From assembly GCF_003732265.1 (NCBI RefSeq), contig NZ_MOBK01000002.1, positions 62,001 to 126,000 of the forward strand: a DNA stretch of 64,000 nt, given 5' to 3'. The position numbers and the translations under genes are program-made. The first letter of the stretch is position 1, and each line of letters starts with the position of its first letter. This document shows, piece after piece, positions 26,808-35,044 of this stretch. This DNA comes from Pseudomonas brassicacearum (lineage in GTDB: Bacteria; Pseudomonadota; Gammaproteobacteria; Pseudomonadales; Pseudomonadaceae). Below the pieces are notes generated by a model. It made no database searches and was not told the DNA's origin. It saw only the letters and a list, made by a program, of their open reading frames with translations.

Positions 26808-29144
26808 GTGGTTCAACACCCCATGGACATCAAATTCACCCACCGGCTGTCATACAAGCAAGCCAGGCTTACTGTGCTGGTCGGTTTCATTCTGGGCACG
26901 CTGCTCAGCCTGCTGCAAATAGGCATCGATTATGCCAGCGAAGACGCCTCCATCAACCGCGAAATACTGTCTTTGCTGGAAATCAGCCACAACCCCGCCT
27001 CGCGCATCGCCTACAACATCGACGCCGAACTCGCCCAGGAACTGACCATGGGCCTGGTGCGCTCGCCGGCGATCCTCAGCGCGAAACTCACCGACAACAA
27101 CAATACCGTGCTGGCCAGCGTCAAACGCCCCAGCGCGCAAAGTAGCTATCGAGTCATCAGCGACTTCCTGTTCGGCGCCAATCGGCAGTTCGAAGACCGT
27201 CTGTTTCTCGATCACCTGCCCAATGAATCCCTCGGCACCTTGCAACTGGAAGTCGACACCTACGCCTTCGGCAGCCGCTTCCTGCGCCGGGCCGAAGTGA
27301 CGCTGCTCAACGGCTTCGCCCGAAGCCTGATCCTGACAGGCATTTTGCTGGCGCTGTTCTACGTGATGCTGACCAAACCCCTGGTGCGGGTCATCCGCGA
27401 ACTCAGTGGCCGCGACCCACGCAGCGCAGAGCCAACCTGGCTGGAATACCCGGCGGGGCATAAAAACGATGAAATCGGTGTGCTGGTCAAAGTCGCCAAC
27501 CAACAATTCGAAAACATCGCCACCGAAATCCAGCAACGACGCAACGCCGAAAACCGTCTGACCGACTACCTCAGTCAACTGGAAAACATCGTTTCGGCAC
27601 GCACCGCGGAACTCAAGGCGATCAATGCCCGGCTCAGCCAATCCAATCAGGAACTGGAAGTCGCGCGCACCACGGCCATCGAGATGGCTGAAGCACGTTC
27701 GGTCTTTCTGGCGAACATGAGCCATGAAATCCGCACCCCTCTCAATGGCCTGTTGGGAATGATCGCGCTGTCGCTGGACGGCCCGCTCACGGCCGAACAG
27801 CAACAACAACTGTCGATCGCCCATGACTCGGGCAAAGTGCTGGTGGAACTGCTCAACGATATTCTCGACCTGTCGAAATTCGATGCAGGTCAACTGGAGC
27901 TCGAACACATTCCGTTCGACCTTGGCGCGCTGGTCGAAGACACCGCCAACCTGCTTTCTCAGAATGCGGCGCCGAGCGTGGAGTTGACATGCCTGATCGA
28001 TCCGCAATTTCCGGCACTGGTGCTGGGGGACCCGACCCGGGTGCGGCAGATCGTCAGCAACCTGTTGTCCAATGCGCTCAAGTTCACCCGCTTCGGTCGG
28101 GTCGATTTGCGTCTGTCTGCCTTCGAAGAGGGGGTCAGGATCGAAGTTTGCGACACCGGCATCGGGATCGCCCACGATGCCCAGGTCAAGATCTTCCAGC
28201 CGTTTACCCAGGCCGGCGCCGGCATCACCCGACAGTTCGGCGGTACGGGGCTGGGCCTGGCCCTGACCTATAACCTCTGCGAAGCCATGCAGGGACGCCT
28301 GACGATCAGTTCGGAAGCCGGTTTTGGCAGCCAGTTCTGCGCCGACCTGCCGCTGCCTGCCCACACTCGCGCCATGTCCCCGGCACCGCTGTCCGGCAAG
28401 GTCATTGCGATCACCGCTGCCAGCAGCGGTCTGGCCGAGCTGCTGAAAACCCTGCTGCCGGCGTGGGGACTCGACTATCAACAGCGCTCCATCGATGACT
28501 CGCTGCTAGGGCTTGAACCTGATGTCTTGATCACCGACTGCCCCGAATGCCTGTTTGGCCTGCGCCCCACCCTTGACGCGCCGATTCTGCTGGTGACCGC
28601 TTATGGCAACTTCATGCCCAGCGAACAGGCGAGCGCCCTCGCCCCCTTGCAGCAACAGGCACGACCGCTGGCGCGCAATGCGCTTTACCAGACTTTGCGG
28701 CGGGTCTTGCAGCCAGAAACCACGATGATCAATGGCGCGCGGATCGAAGCCCTTCCCCACCTGCGGCGCGGACGGGTATTGCTCGTCGAGGACAACCCGG
28801 TCAATCAGTTGGTTGCCAAGGGCATGCTCGGCAAATTGGGCTGCGAGGTCATCGTCGCCGCTCACGGGGCCGAAGCGCTGGATCAACTGGAGCAAAGCGA
28901 CTTCGACCTGGTGTTGATGGACTGCAACATGCCGGTGATGGACGGCTACGAAGCCAGTCGGCAAATACGTCGCAGCGGACGCTGGCCGCAACTGCCCATC
29001 GTCGCGCTGACCGCCAACGCCATGTCCGAGGAGCGCGAACGCTGCCGCGCGGCGGGCATGAGCGACTATTTGGCCAAGCCCTTCCGCCGCGAAGAACTGG
29101 CCGCGCTGCTTGATCTATGGGTTCCCACTACGACAGTGCCTTGA
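26808..29144 (+). CDS. sagS: SagS-like hybrid sensor kinase (HmsP-type periplasmic domain, HisKA, HATPase, receiver)
   Basis: A 778-residue kinase if begun at GTG 26808 (AGGA seven bases upstream); ATG 26781 and ATG 26823 are alternatives. Two membrane helices (about 20-40 and 170-190) bracket a periplasmic sensor, then come HAMP-like and coiled-coil regions, HisKA with His306 in MSHEIRTPLNG, HATPase, a pseudo-receiver-like segment (about 535-640) and a C-terminal receiver with Asp705 in LMDCNMPVMDG. There is no Hpt domain, as in P. aeruginosa SagS, which works through the separate HptB and guides the switch to biofilm growth. Neighbours ospR, gpx, msrB, alaA, htpX and tpm match the P. aeruginosa order as I recall it. 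Confidence 0.85.
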   Translation: MVQHPMDIKFTHRLSYKQARLTVLVGFILGTLLSLLQIGIDYASEDASINREILSLLEISHNPASRIAYNIDAELAQELTMGLVRSPAILSAKLTDNNNTVLASVKRPSAQSSYRVISDFLFGANRQFEDRLFLDHLPNESLGTLQLEVDTYAFGSRFLRRAEVTLLNGFARSLILTGILLALFYVMLTKPLVRVIRELSGRDPRSAEPTWLEYPAGHKNDEIGVLVKVANQQFENIATEIQQRRNAENRLTDYLSQLENIVSARTAELKAINARLSQSNQELEVARTTAIEMAEARSVFLANMSHEIRTPLNGLLGMIALSLDGPLTAEQQQQLSIAHDSGKVLVELLNDILDLSKFDAGQLELEHIPFDLGALVEDTANLLSQNAAPSVELTCLIDPQFPALVLGDPTRVRQIVSNLLSNALKFTRFGRVDLRLSAFEEGVRIEVCDTGIGIAHDAQVKIFQPFTQAGAGITRQFGGTGLGLALTYNLCEAMQGRLTISSEAGFGSQFCADLPLPAHTRAMSPAPLSGKVIAITAASSGLAELLKTLLPAWGLDYQQRSIDDSLLGLEPDVLITDCPECLFGLRPTLDAPILLVTAYGNFMPSEQASALAPLQQQARPLARNALYQTLRRVLQPETTMINGARIEALPHLRRGRVLLVEDNPVNQLVAKGMLGKLGCEVIVAAHGAEALDQLEQSDFDLVLMDCNMPVMDGYEASRQIRRSGRWPQLPIVALTANAMSEERERCRAAGMSDYLAKPFRREELAALLDLWVPTTTVP

Positions 29145-29589
29145 TCTGCCCCAACAAATGATCGAGACCATTACGCAGATCACTCAGGCGATCCAGATCC
29201 ACCCCGCTGTCGCACAACAGGCGCGCCTTGAGCGGGCCGACCTGATCACGCAGCGCCTTGCCGGCCGGTGACAGACTGAGGTGCACCTCACGCTCATCAC
29301 GAGCCGAACGCTGACGCTGCACCAGTTGCAATTGTTCAAGTCGCTTGAGCAACGGCGTCAGGGTGCCGGAATCCAGCGCCAGTCGCTCGCCCAGCGCCTT
29401 GACCGTCGGTTGCTCGGGGGCCGCCTCCTGCCATTCCCACAACACCAGCATGGCCAGGTATTGCGGATAGGTCAGGCCGAGCTGGTCGAGCATCGGCTTG
29501 TAGGCACGAATCACCGCCCGGGAAGCGGCGTACAGCTTGAAGCAGAGCTGACTGTCGAGCTTCAGCGAATCGACTGACAGGCTGTTCAT
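29128..29589 (-). CDS. ospR: OspR-like MarR/OhrR-family oxidative-stress regulator
   Basis: A 153-residue winged-helix repressor. Cys16 in DSQLCFKLYAASRAV occupies the reactive-cysteine position of one-Cys OhrR/OspR proteins, and the wing region has SARDEREVHLSLS. Peroxide oxidation of this Cys is expected to release DNA. ATG 29589 overlaps the gpx stop by ATGA, so regulator and glutathione peroxidase form an operon, as in P. aeruginosa. Its 3' end overlaps the convergent sagS by 17 bases. Confidence 0.88.
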   Translation of the reverse strand: MNSLSVDSLKLDSQLCFKLYAASRAVIRAYKPMLDQLGLTYPQYLAMLVLWEWQEAAPEQPTVKALGERLALDSGTLTPLLKRLEQLQLVQRQRSARDEREVHLSLSPAGKALRDQVGPLKARLLCDSGVDLDRLSDLRNGLDHLLGQIKALS

Positions 29590-30071
29590 TTGAGCAGGGC
29601 TTCGATCTCGCGGCTCAGGTCCTGCGGTTTGGTCGCCGGGGCGAAGCGCTTGACCAACTGACCGTCCTTGCCGATCAGGAACTTGGTGAAGTTCCACTTG
29701 ATGCCCTGCGAACCCAGTACACCCGGAGCGCGTTTTTTCAATTGAACGAATAACGGATGGGCGCCGGCACCGTTGACTTCGATCTTCTTGAACAGCGGGA
29801 AGCTGACACCGAAGTTCAATTCGCAGAATTCGGAAATGGCGCCTTCATTGCCGGGTTCCTGCTTGCCGAACTGGTTGCACGGAAAGCCGAGCACCACTAA
29901 CCCTTGGTCCTTGTAGGTTTGCCACAACTCTTCCAGACCTTTGTATTGCGGGGTGAAGCCGCACTTGCTGGCGGTATTGACCACGAGTACGGCTTTGCCG
30001 GCGTAATCGGCCAGGGTCTTTTGCTCACCCTTGATGGTGGTACACGGGATGCTCAGCAGGTTGTCGGTCAT
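29586..30071 (-). CDS. Glutathione peroxidase (thioredoxin-dependent Cys type)
   Basis: A 161-residue peroxidase. The catalytic Cys is in NTASKCGFTPQY, with the Gln and Trp of the active site in PCNQFGKQEPG and KWNFTKFLI. Cys replaces selenocysteine, as usual in bacteria, where thioredoxin often acts as reductant. ATG 30071 (MTDNLLSI) is preferred to one at 30080. First gene of the gpx-ospR operon; a palindrome resembling a MarR-type operator lies 47-66 bases upstream. Confidence 0.92.
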   Translation of the reverse strand: MTDNLLSIPCTTIKGEQKTLADYAGKAVLVVNTASKCGFTPQYKGLEELWQTYKDQGLVVLGFPCNQFGKQEPGNEGAISEFCELNFGVSFPLFKKIEVNGAGAHPLFVQLKKRAPGVLGSQGIKWNFTKFLIGKDGQLVKRFAPATKPQDLSREIEALLK

Positions 30072-30117
30072 GACTTGCACTCTTGATGAAAGAAGACGGG
30101 ATAAACATAGCGAGCAA

Positions 30118-30137
30118 TTGAATTGTGTGCAATTTAA
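30118..30137. promoter_or_regulatory. Candidate OspR operator upstream of gpx-ospR
   Basis: TTGAATTG-TGTG-CAATTTAA, an imperfect 20-base palindrome with one mismatch between arms, sits between msrB and gpx about 47 bases before the gpx start. AT-rich palindromes with AATTG arms are typical of OhrR-family operators. Autoregulation of the gpx-ospR operon is the obvious inference. Confidence 0.45.
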
Positions 30138-30174
30138 ATATCCGGAGAGCGATCAACCGATCACTCCCGATGAC

Positions 30175-30570
30175 TTATTCGCGCGGCACCAGGTCCAGGC
30201 ACACCGAGTTGATGCAATAACGCAGGCCGGTCGGCGGCGGACCATCCGGGAACACATGCCCCAGGTGAGCATCGCATTTGGCGCAGACCACTTCGGTGCG
30301 GATCATGCCGTGGCTGACGTCACGAATCTCGACCATGGCGCTGCCGCCGATCGGTGCGTAGAAGCTCGGCCAGCCGCAGCCGGAGTCAAATTTGGTCTTG
30401 GAGTCGAACAGCGGCTTGTTGCAGCAGATGCAGTGGTAAACGCCGTCGACCTTGCTGTCGTTGTATTTACCGGAAAACGGCCGCTCGGTGCCCTTGAGGC
30501 GGCACACGTTGTACTGCTCCGGGTCGAGCATCGCCTTCCATTCTTCCAGGGTTTTTTCCAACTTTTCCAT
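30175..30570 (-). CDS. msrB: Peptide methionine-(R)-S-oxide reductase MsrB
   Basis: A 131-residue repair enzyme that reduces protein-bound methionine-R-sulfoxide. Both zinc-binding CxxC pairs are present (YHCICCN and [10 protein letters not shown]), the catalytic Cys is in RYCINS, and GCGWPSF is intact. Three consecutive possible starts (GTG, ATG, ATG) occur; 30570 has GAGG at seven bases. A terminator-like hairpin lies immediately upstream in the leader (separate entry). It is divergent from alaA. Confidence 0.93.
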   Translation of the reverse strand: MEKLEKTLEEWKAMLDPEQYNVCRLKGTERPFSGKYNDSKVDGVYHCICCNKPLFDSKTKFDSGCGWPSFYAPIGGSAMVEIRDVSHGMIRTEVVCAKCDAHLGHVFPDGPPPTGLRYCINSVCLDLVPRE

Positions 30571-30589
30571 CATCACACCTCAGCAACTG

Positions 30590-30625
30590 AAAAAGCCCGA
30601 TCTGTACCTTTTCCACGGATCGGGC
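30590..30625 (-). terminator. Terminator-like hairpin in the msrB leader (possible attenuator)
   Basis: On the minus strand GCCCGATC ... GATCGGGC (30625-30595, extended by a near-continuous inner helix) is followed directly by TTTTTC (30594-30590). This is the form of an intrinsic terminator, yet it lies 20 bases before the msrB start and no upstream minus-strand gene exists for it to end. It could attenuate msrB, or halt stray transcripts from the alaA side. Confidence 0.55.
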
Positions 30626-30796
30626 GGCACGTATGATTGCGCCTCGTCAAACGCCAGTCTGGCAGCCAGACCACGCGCATTCAAACGGATTTATGGGTGC
30701 TGCATCTCAAGGCGTCAGGCCTGTGTGAATACGCAGGATTCCCAGTACGGTAGTTCATACACCGCCTGGATCGTTCATTTTCGGGATCACATCGCC

Positions 30797-32008
30797 ATGC
30801 AGGTCAGCAAATCGAACAAGCTCGCCAACGTCTGCTACGACATTCGCGGCCCAGTGCTCAAGCACGCCAAACGCCTGGAAGAGGAAGGTCATCGCATCCT
30901 CAAGCTGAACATTGGCAACCCGGCGCCTTTTGGTTTCGAAGCGCCGGATGAAATCCTCCAGGACGTGATCCGCAATCTGCCGACCGCCCAGGGCTATAGC
31001 GATTCCAAAGGCCTGTTCAGCGCACGCAAGGCTGTGATGCAGTACTACCAGCAGAAGCAGGTTGAAGGTGTCGGCATCGAAGATATCTACCTGGGCAACG
31101 GTGTTTCCGAGCTGATCGTGATGTCGATGCAGGCCCTTCTCAACAACGGCGACGAAGTGCTGGTGCCGGCCCCGGACTATCCGCTGTGGACGGCCGCAGT
31201 CAGCCTGTCGGGCGGCAACCCGGTGCATTACCTGTGCGACGAACAAGCCAACTGGTGGCCGGACCTGGCCGACATCAAGGCCAAGATCACTCCGAACACC
31301 AAGGCACTGGTGATCATCAACCCGAACAACCCGACCGGTGCGGTGTATTCGAAGGAAGTGTTGCTGGGCATGCTCGAACTGGCGCGCCAGCACAACCTGG
31401 TGGTGTTCTCGGATGAGATCTACGACAAGATTCTGTACGACGACGCCGTGCACATTTGCACCGCATCCCTGGCCCCGGACCTGTTGTGCCTGACCTTCAA
31501 CGGTCTGTCCAAGTCCTATCGCGTGGCCGGTTTCCGTTCCGGCTGGATCGCCATCTCCGGCCCGAAACATCACGCGCAGAGCTACATCGAAGGCATCGAC
31601 ATGCTGGCCAATATGCGCCTGTGTGCCAACGTGCCGAGCCAGCACGCGATCCAGACCGCGCTGGGTGGCTATCAGAGTATCAATGACCTGGTGCTGCCGC
31701 AGGGCCGTTTGCTGGAACAGCGTAATCGCACCTGGGAACTGCTCAACGACATTCCGGGCGTCACCTGCGTCAAGCCGATGGGCGCGCTGTATGCGTTCCC
31801 GCGGATCGACCCGAAAGTCTGCCCGATCCATAACGACGAGAAGTTCGTGCTCGACCTGCTGCTCTCCGAGAAGCTGCTGGTGGTTCAGGGCACAGCCTTC
31901 AACTGGCCTTGGCCGGATCACTTCCGCGTGGTGACCCTGCCGCGCGTGGATGACCTGGAGATGGCCATCGGGCGGATCGGCAGCTTCCTCAAGTCCTACC
32001 GTCAGTAG
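30797..32008 (+). CDS. alaA: Alanine transaminase AlaA (class I aminotransferase)
   Basis: A 403-residue PLP enzyme making alanine from pyruvate and glutamate. The PLP-lysine motif is FNGLSKSYRVAGFRSGW; substrate-carboxylate and cofactor motifs INPNNPTGAVYS and VFSDEIYDKI are present. Length matches AlaA (405). The start ATG 30797 gives MQVSKSNKLANVCYDIRGP, the usual N-terminus. A strong hairpin follows the stop. Confidence 0.92.
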   Translation: MQVSKSNKLANVCYDIRGPVLKHAKRLEEEGHRILKLNIGNPAPFGFEAPDEILQDVIRNLPTAQGYSDSKGLFSARKAVMQYYQQKQVEGVGIEDIYLGNGVSELIVMSMQALLNNGDEVLVPAPDYPLWTAAVSLSGGNPVHYLCDEQANWWPDLADIKAKITPNTKALVIINPNNPTGAVYSKEVLLGMLELARQHNLVVFSDEIYDKILYDDAVHICTASLAPDLLCLTFNGLSKSYRVAGFRSGWIAISGPKHHAQSYIEGIDMLANMRLCANVPSQHAIQTALGGYQSINDLVLPQGRLLEQRNRTWELLNDIPGVTCVKPMGALYAFPRIDPKVCPIHNDEKFVLDLLLSEKLLVVQGTAFNWPWPDHFRVVTLPRVDDLEMAIGRIGSFLKSYRQ

Positions 32009-32017
32009 AGGGTCAGT

Positions 32018-32050
32018 CACCGTGCGACTTTTTGCGAAAGTCGCACGGTG
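32018..32050 (+). terminator. Hairpin terminator after alaA
   Basis: Perfect 14-base inverted repeat CACCGTGCGACTTT / AAAGTCGCACGGTG with a five-base loop, ten bases beyond the alaA stop. No long T run follows. The remaining 275 bases up to htpX show no gene and presumably carry its promoter. Confidence 0.75.
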
Positions 32051-32325
32051 ATTAATTCAGCAACACATCTCTGCGTCCTGCCACACATCCTTGCTTCAAG
32101 TCATGCCTGATCACTTGTTGGGTGGTCGTGTCTAACAATCACGGGGCCTGCGCCGCGCTTTGCCTGTCAAACATTTCCTATGCTCGCGTCGGAAAAGGCC
32201 TGCAAGCGGCTAGACTGTTGCCGTAGGACACAGTTTGAAATAGTCACCCGGTTGAATAGCCCGGTGCAGCACCTTATATACCCCGCAGTAAGCTACATCT
32301 TTAGCACGAGGAGATTTCTACAACC

Positions 32326-33216
32326 ATGATGCGCATCCTGCTGTTTTTGGCCACTAACCTGGCGGTCGTGCTGATTGCCAGCATCACCCTGAGCCTTTTC
32401 GGCTTCAACGGGTTCATGGCGGCCAACGGGGTTGATCTGAACCTCAATCAGCTGCTGATTTTCTGTGCGGTCTTTGGTTTTGCCGGTTCGCTGTTCTCGC
32501 TGTTCATCTCCAAATGGATGGCGAAGATGAGCACCAGCACCCAGATCATCACCCAGCCACGCACCCGTCACGAGCAATGGCTGCTGCAAACCGTCGAGCA
32601 ACTGTCCCGGGAAGCCGGGATCAAGATGCCTGAAGTCGGGATTTTCCCGGCCTACGAGGCGAACGCGTTCGCCACAGGCTGGAACAAGAACGACGCACTG
32701 GTCGCGGTCAGCCAGGGCTTGCTGGAGCGTTTCTCGCCTGATGAAGTGAAAGCCGTGCTGGCCCACGAAATTGGCCACGTCGCCAATGGCGACATGGTCA
32801 CCCTGGCGCTGATTCAGGGCGTGGTGAACACCTTTGTGATGTTCTTCGCGCGGATCATCGGCAACTTTGTCGACAAGGTGATCTTCAAGAACGAAGAAGG
32901 CCAGGGGATTGCCTACTACGTGGCAACCATCTTCGCCGAACTGGTGCTGGGCATTCTGGCCAGCTCCATCGTCATGTGGTTCTCGCGCAAGCGTGAATTC
33001 CGTGCCGACGAAGCCGGTGCACGCCTGGCCGGTACTGCCGCGATGATCGGCGCCCTGCAACGCCTGCGCGCCGAACAGGGCCTGCCGGTACACATGCCGG
33101 ACACCCTGAACGCCTTTGGCATCAACGGTGGCATCAAGCAAGGGTTCGCCCGGATGTTCATGAGCCACCCGCCGCTGGAAGAACGTATCAACGCGCTGCA
33201 TCGTCTTCAGCGCTGA
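32326..33216 (+). CDS. htpX: Membrane protease HtpX
   Basis: A 296-residue M48-family zinc metalloprotease of the inner membrane that degrades misfolded membrane proteins with FtsH. Two N-terminal helices (about 4-25 and 38-58), the HEIGH zinc motif in [10 protein letters not shown], two further hydrophobic segments (about 155-175 and 195-220), and the third zinc ligand in [11 protein letters not shown] are all visible. Ribosome site GAGGAG at 32309-32314 precedes ATG 32326. A strong terminator follows. Confidence 0.95.
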   Translation: MMRILLFLATNLAVVLIASITLSLFGFNGFMAANGVDLNLNQLLIFCAVFGFAGSLFSLFISKWMAKMSTSTQIITQPRTRHEQWLLQTVEQLSREAGIKMPEVGIFPAYEANAFATGWNKNDALVAVSQGLLERFSPDEVKAVLAHEIGHVANGDMVTLALIQGVVNTFVMFFARIIGNFVDKVIFKNEEGQGIAYYVATIFAELVLGILASSIVMWFSRKREFRADEAGARLAGTAAMIGALQRLRAEQGLPVHMPDTLNAFGINGGIKQGFARMFMSHPPLEERINALHRLQR

Positions 33217-33228
33217 TTGTTCAGCAAC

Positions 33229-33260
33229 AAAAAAGGCCCGCAGTGATGCGGGCCTTTTTT
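33229..33260 (+). terminator. Rho-independent terminator of htpX
   Basis: AAAAAAGGCCCGCA / TGCGGGCCTTTTTT with a four-base loop, 12 bases after the htpX stop; T runs on both strands make it potentially bidirectional. Confidence 0.92.
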
Positions 33261-33293
33261 GTTTGCTTGGTTGATGCAGTGCTCTTTAGTGCC

Positions 33294-33390
33294 CCTTCGC
33301 GAGCAGGCTCGCTCCCACAGTGGGTCTTTGGTGAACACAAATTGTGCAATCACAGAAGATCTACTGTGGGAGCGAGCCTGCTGGCGAAGA
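33294..33390. repeat. REP doublet (REPIN-like)
   Basis: Arm CCTTCGCGAGCAGGCTCGC...CCCACAGT (33294-33321) and its inverted partner ACTGTGGGAGCGAGCCTGCT (33363-33389) surround a 41-base spacer. This is the fluorescent-pseudomonad REP family, dispersed by RAYT transposases; no RAYT gene is in the window. Confidence 0.88.
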
Positions 33391-33411
33391 GGCCAGCAAA
33401 CTCAACACACC

Positions 33412-34068
33412 TTACCGGCTGGAAACCCGATACACCCGCTCTTCAAGCCGGGTAACTCCCGCCTCGAGGAATTTCCCGCTCGAACTCAACACATCCTGAT
33501 CCTCCAGAATCTTCAGCGCCCACGAGCCACCAAACAACCGCTGCACTTCATCATCCAGCACAGCAAACGGCGGGCCTTCCATTTGCGCCTGGTCGTAGTC
33601 CAGAGTAATCAGCAACCCCAGCGACTCCTTCGGCAAAATCCGCGTGAGGTGCGCGGCGTACTGCTCACGCATCTTCGGTGGCAAGGCAATCAACGCGGCG
33701 CGGTCGTACAGTGCGCTGCAGTCGGCGACATCGCCCGCAGTCAACGCGAAGAAATCACCACACCAGATCTCGATCGAACCCGCCCGATAGACCGTGAAGG
33801 GGCCTTGGTCGCTGACGTCCGGATCAAATTGATGCTCGTGGAAAAAGTCTTCCACCGCTTTCTCCGACAGCTCGACGCCCAACACCTCGTGACCGCACTT
33901 CGCCAGCCACAGCAGATCCAGGCTTTTCCCGCATAGAGGCACCAGTACGCGCGATCCCTCTTCCAGGCCCAGCTGCGGCCAGTACCGTTGCAGATAAGGA
34001 TTCACTTCCGGCAGGTGAAAGCCGATCTGATTCGTCGTCCACCGCTTGTGCCAAAACTCCGGCTGCAT
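33412..34068 (-). CDS. tpm: Thiopurine S-methyltransferase
   Basis: A 218-residue SAM-dependent methyltransferase. The Tpm signature is clear: [34 protein letters not shown] (SAM-binding) and [10 protein letters not shown]. In Pseudomonas, Tpm also methylates selenium and tellurium compounds. ATG 34068 gives the standard length. The gene ends 21 bases from a REP doublet. Confidence 0.93.
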   Translation of the reverse strand: MQPEFWHKRWTTNQIGFHLPEVNPYLQRYWPQLGLEEGSRVLVPLCGKSLDLLWLAKCGHEVLGVELSEKAVEDFFHEHQFDPDVSDQGPFTVYRAGSIEIWCGDFFALTAGDVADCSALYDRAALIALPPKMREQYAAHLTRILPKESLGLLITLDYDQAQMEGPPFAVLDDEVQRLFGGSWALKILEDQDVLSSSGKFLEAGVTRLEERVYRVSSR

Positions 34069-34171
34069 AATTAATCCCGAAAATTCGATCAAAAGACCCT
34101 AAAACTTATATTAGATTTAGATCAATGATCTGACTGAAGATGACGCCATCTTACCCCTCAGGAGCTCTTAC

Positions 34172-34939
34172 ATGTTCCCCAGCCTGTACATATCCCATGG
34201 CTCGCCCATGTTGGCACTGGAACCGGGGGCCAGCGGGCCGGCGCTCGCTCGATTGGCCGCCGAATTGCCGAAACCAAAAGCCATCGTGATCGTATCTGCG
34301 CATTGGGAAAGCAATGAGCTGCTGGTCAGCGGCAATCCCCAGCCGGAAACCTGGCACGACTTCGGCGGCTTTCCGCAGGCTTTGTTCGACGTTCAGTACC
34401 CGGCACCCGGTAATCCCCAGTTGGCGGCAGAGGTTGTCGAGTTACTGAAGGCCGCCGATCTGCCAGCACGCATCGATGCCAAACGCCCGTTCGATCACGG
34501 TGTCTGGGTGCCTTTGACGTTGATGTATCCGCAAGCCGATATCCCCATTGTGCAAGTCTCGCTGCCCACGCGTGGCGGCCCTGCCCTGCAAACCCGCGTC
34601 GGCCATGCCTTGGCCAGCCTGCGTGAGCATGGCGTGCTATTGATCGGCTCTGGCAGCATCACGCACAACCTGCGTGAACTGGATTGGCATGCGGGCCCGG
34701 AAAGCGTCGAGCCGTGGGCTAAATCCTTCTGCGACTGGATGATCGAGAAACTCGCGGCCGACGATGAAGCGGCGCTGCACGATTATCGTCAGCAAGCGCC
34801 CAATGCCGTGCGTAATCACCCTAGCGATGAGCATCTGTTGCCGTTGTACTTTGCTCGCAGCGCCGGAGGTGAATTCAGCATTGCGCATCAGGGATTCACC
34901 ATGGGCGCGCTGGGGATGGACATTTACCGCTTCGGCTGA
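34172..34939 (+). CDS. DodA-type class III extradiol ring-cleavage dioxygenase (YgiD-like)
   Basis: A 255-residue member of the LigB/DODA superfamily. YISHGSPMLALEPG holds a metal-ligand His, and VSAHWESNE and GSGSITHNL carry other conserved His residues. Bacterial relatives cleave catechol rings such as DOPA; the native substrate here is unknown. AGGAGCTCTTAC precedes ATG 34172. Confidence 0.88.
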   Translation: MFPSLYISHGSPMLALEPGASGPALARLAAELPKPKAIVIVSAHWESNELLVSGNPQPETWHDFGGFPQALFDVQYPAPGNPQLAAEVVELLKAADLPARIDAKRPFDHGVWVPLTLMYPQADIPIVQVSLPTRGGPALQTRVGHALASLREHGVLLIGSGSITHNLRELDWHAGPESVEPWAKSFCDWMIEKLAADDEAALHDYRQQAPNAVRNHPSDEHLLPLYFARSAGGEFSIAHQGFTMGALGMDIYRFG

Positions 34940-34948
34940 GCCTGCATC

Positions 34949-34979
34949 GATCGTTCCCACGCTCCGCGTGGGAACGATC
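34949..34979. repeat. Perfect palindromic repeat GATCGTTCCCACGC
   Basis: GATCGTTCCCACGC / GCGTGGGAACGATC, 14-base perfect arms with a three-base loop, ten bases after the dioxygenase stop. This GTTCCCACGC palindrome differs from the GTGGGAGC REP family. Similar elements are common after Pseudomonas genes as I recall; only one copy is visible here. Confidence 0.7.
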
Positions 34980-34983
34980 AGGC

Positions 34984-35018
34984 AAAAAAAATCCCCGAGC
35001 CAGTCGGGGATTTTTTAT
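34984..35018. terminator. Bidirectional rho-independent terminator
   Basis: A-run plus TCCCCGA / TCGGGGA plus T-run, loop GCCAG. It lies between the convergent dioxygenase and deaD genes and can serve both. Confidence 0.92.
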
Positions 35019-35044
35019 AGGCGATCAATCAGCTCAAGAGCGGA

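Noticed and set aside
26850..28481. Long antisense open frame (543 codons) under sagS
   Set aside because: Opposite strand to a well-supported kinase gene; amino-acid composition (rich in Gln, Asp, Gly, Arg) is typical of antisense frames in GC-rich DNA, and no domain is visible.
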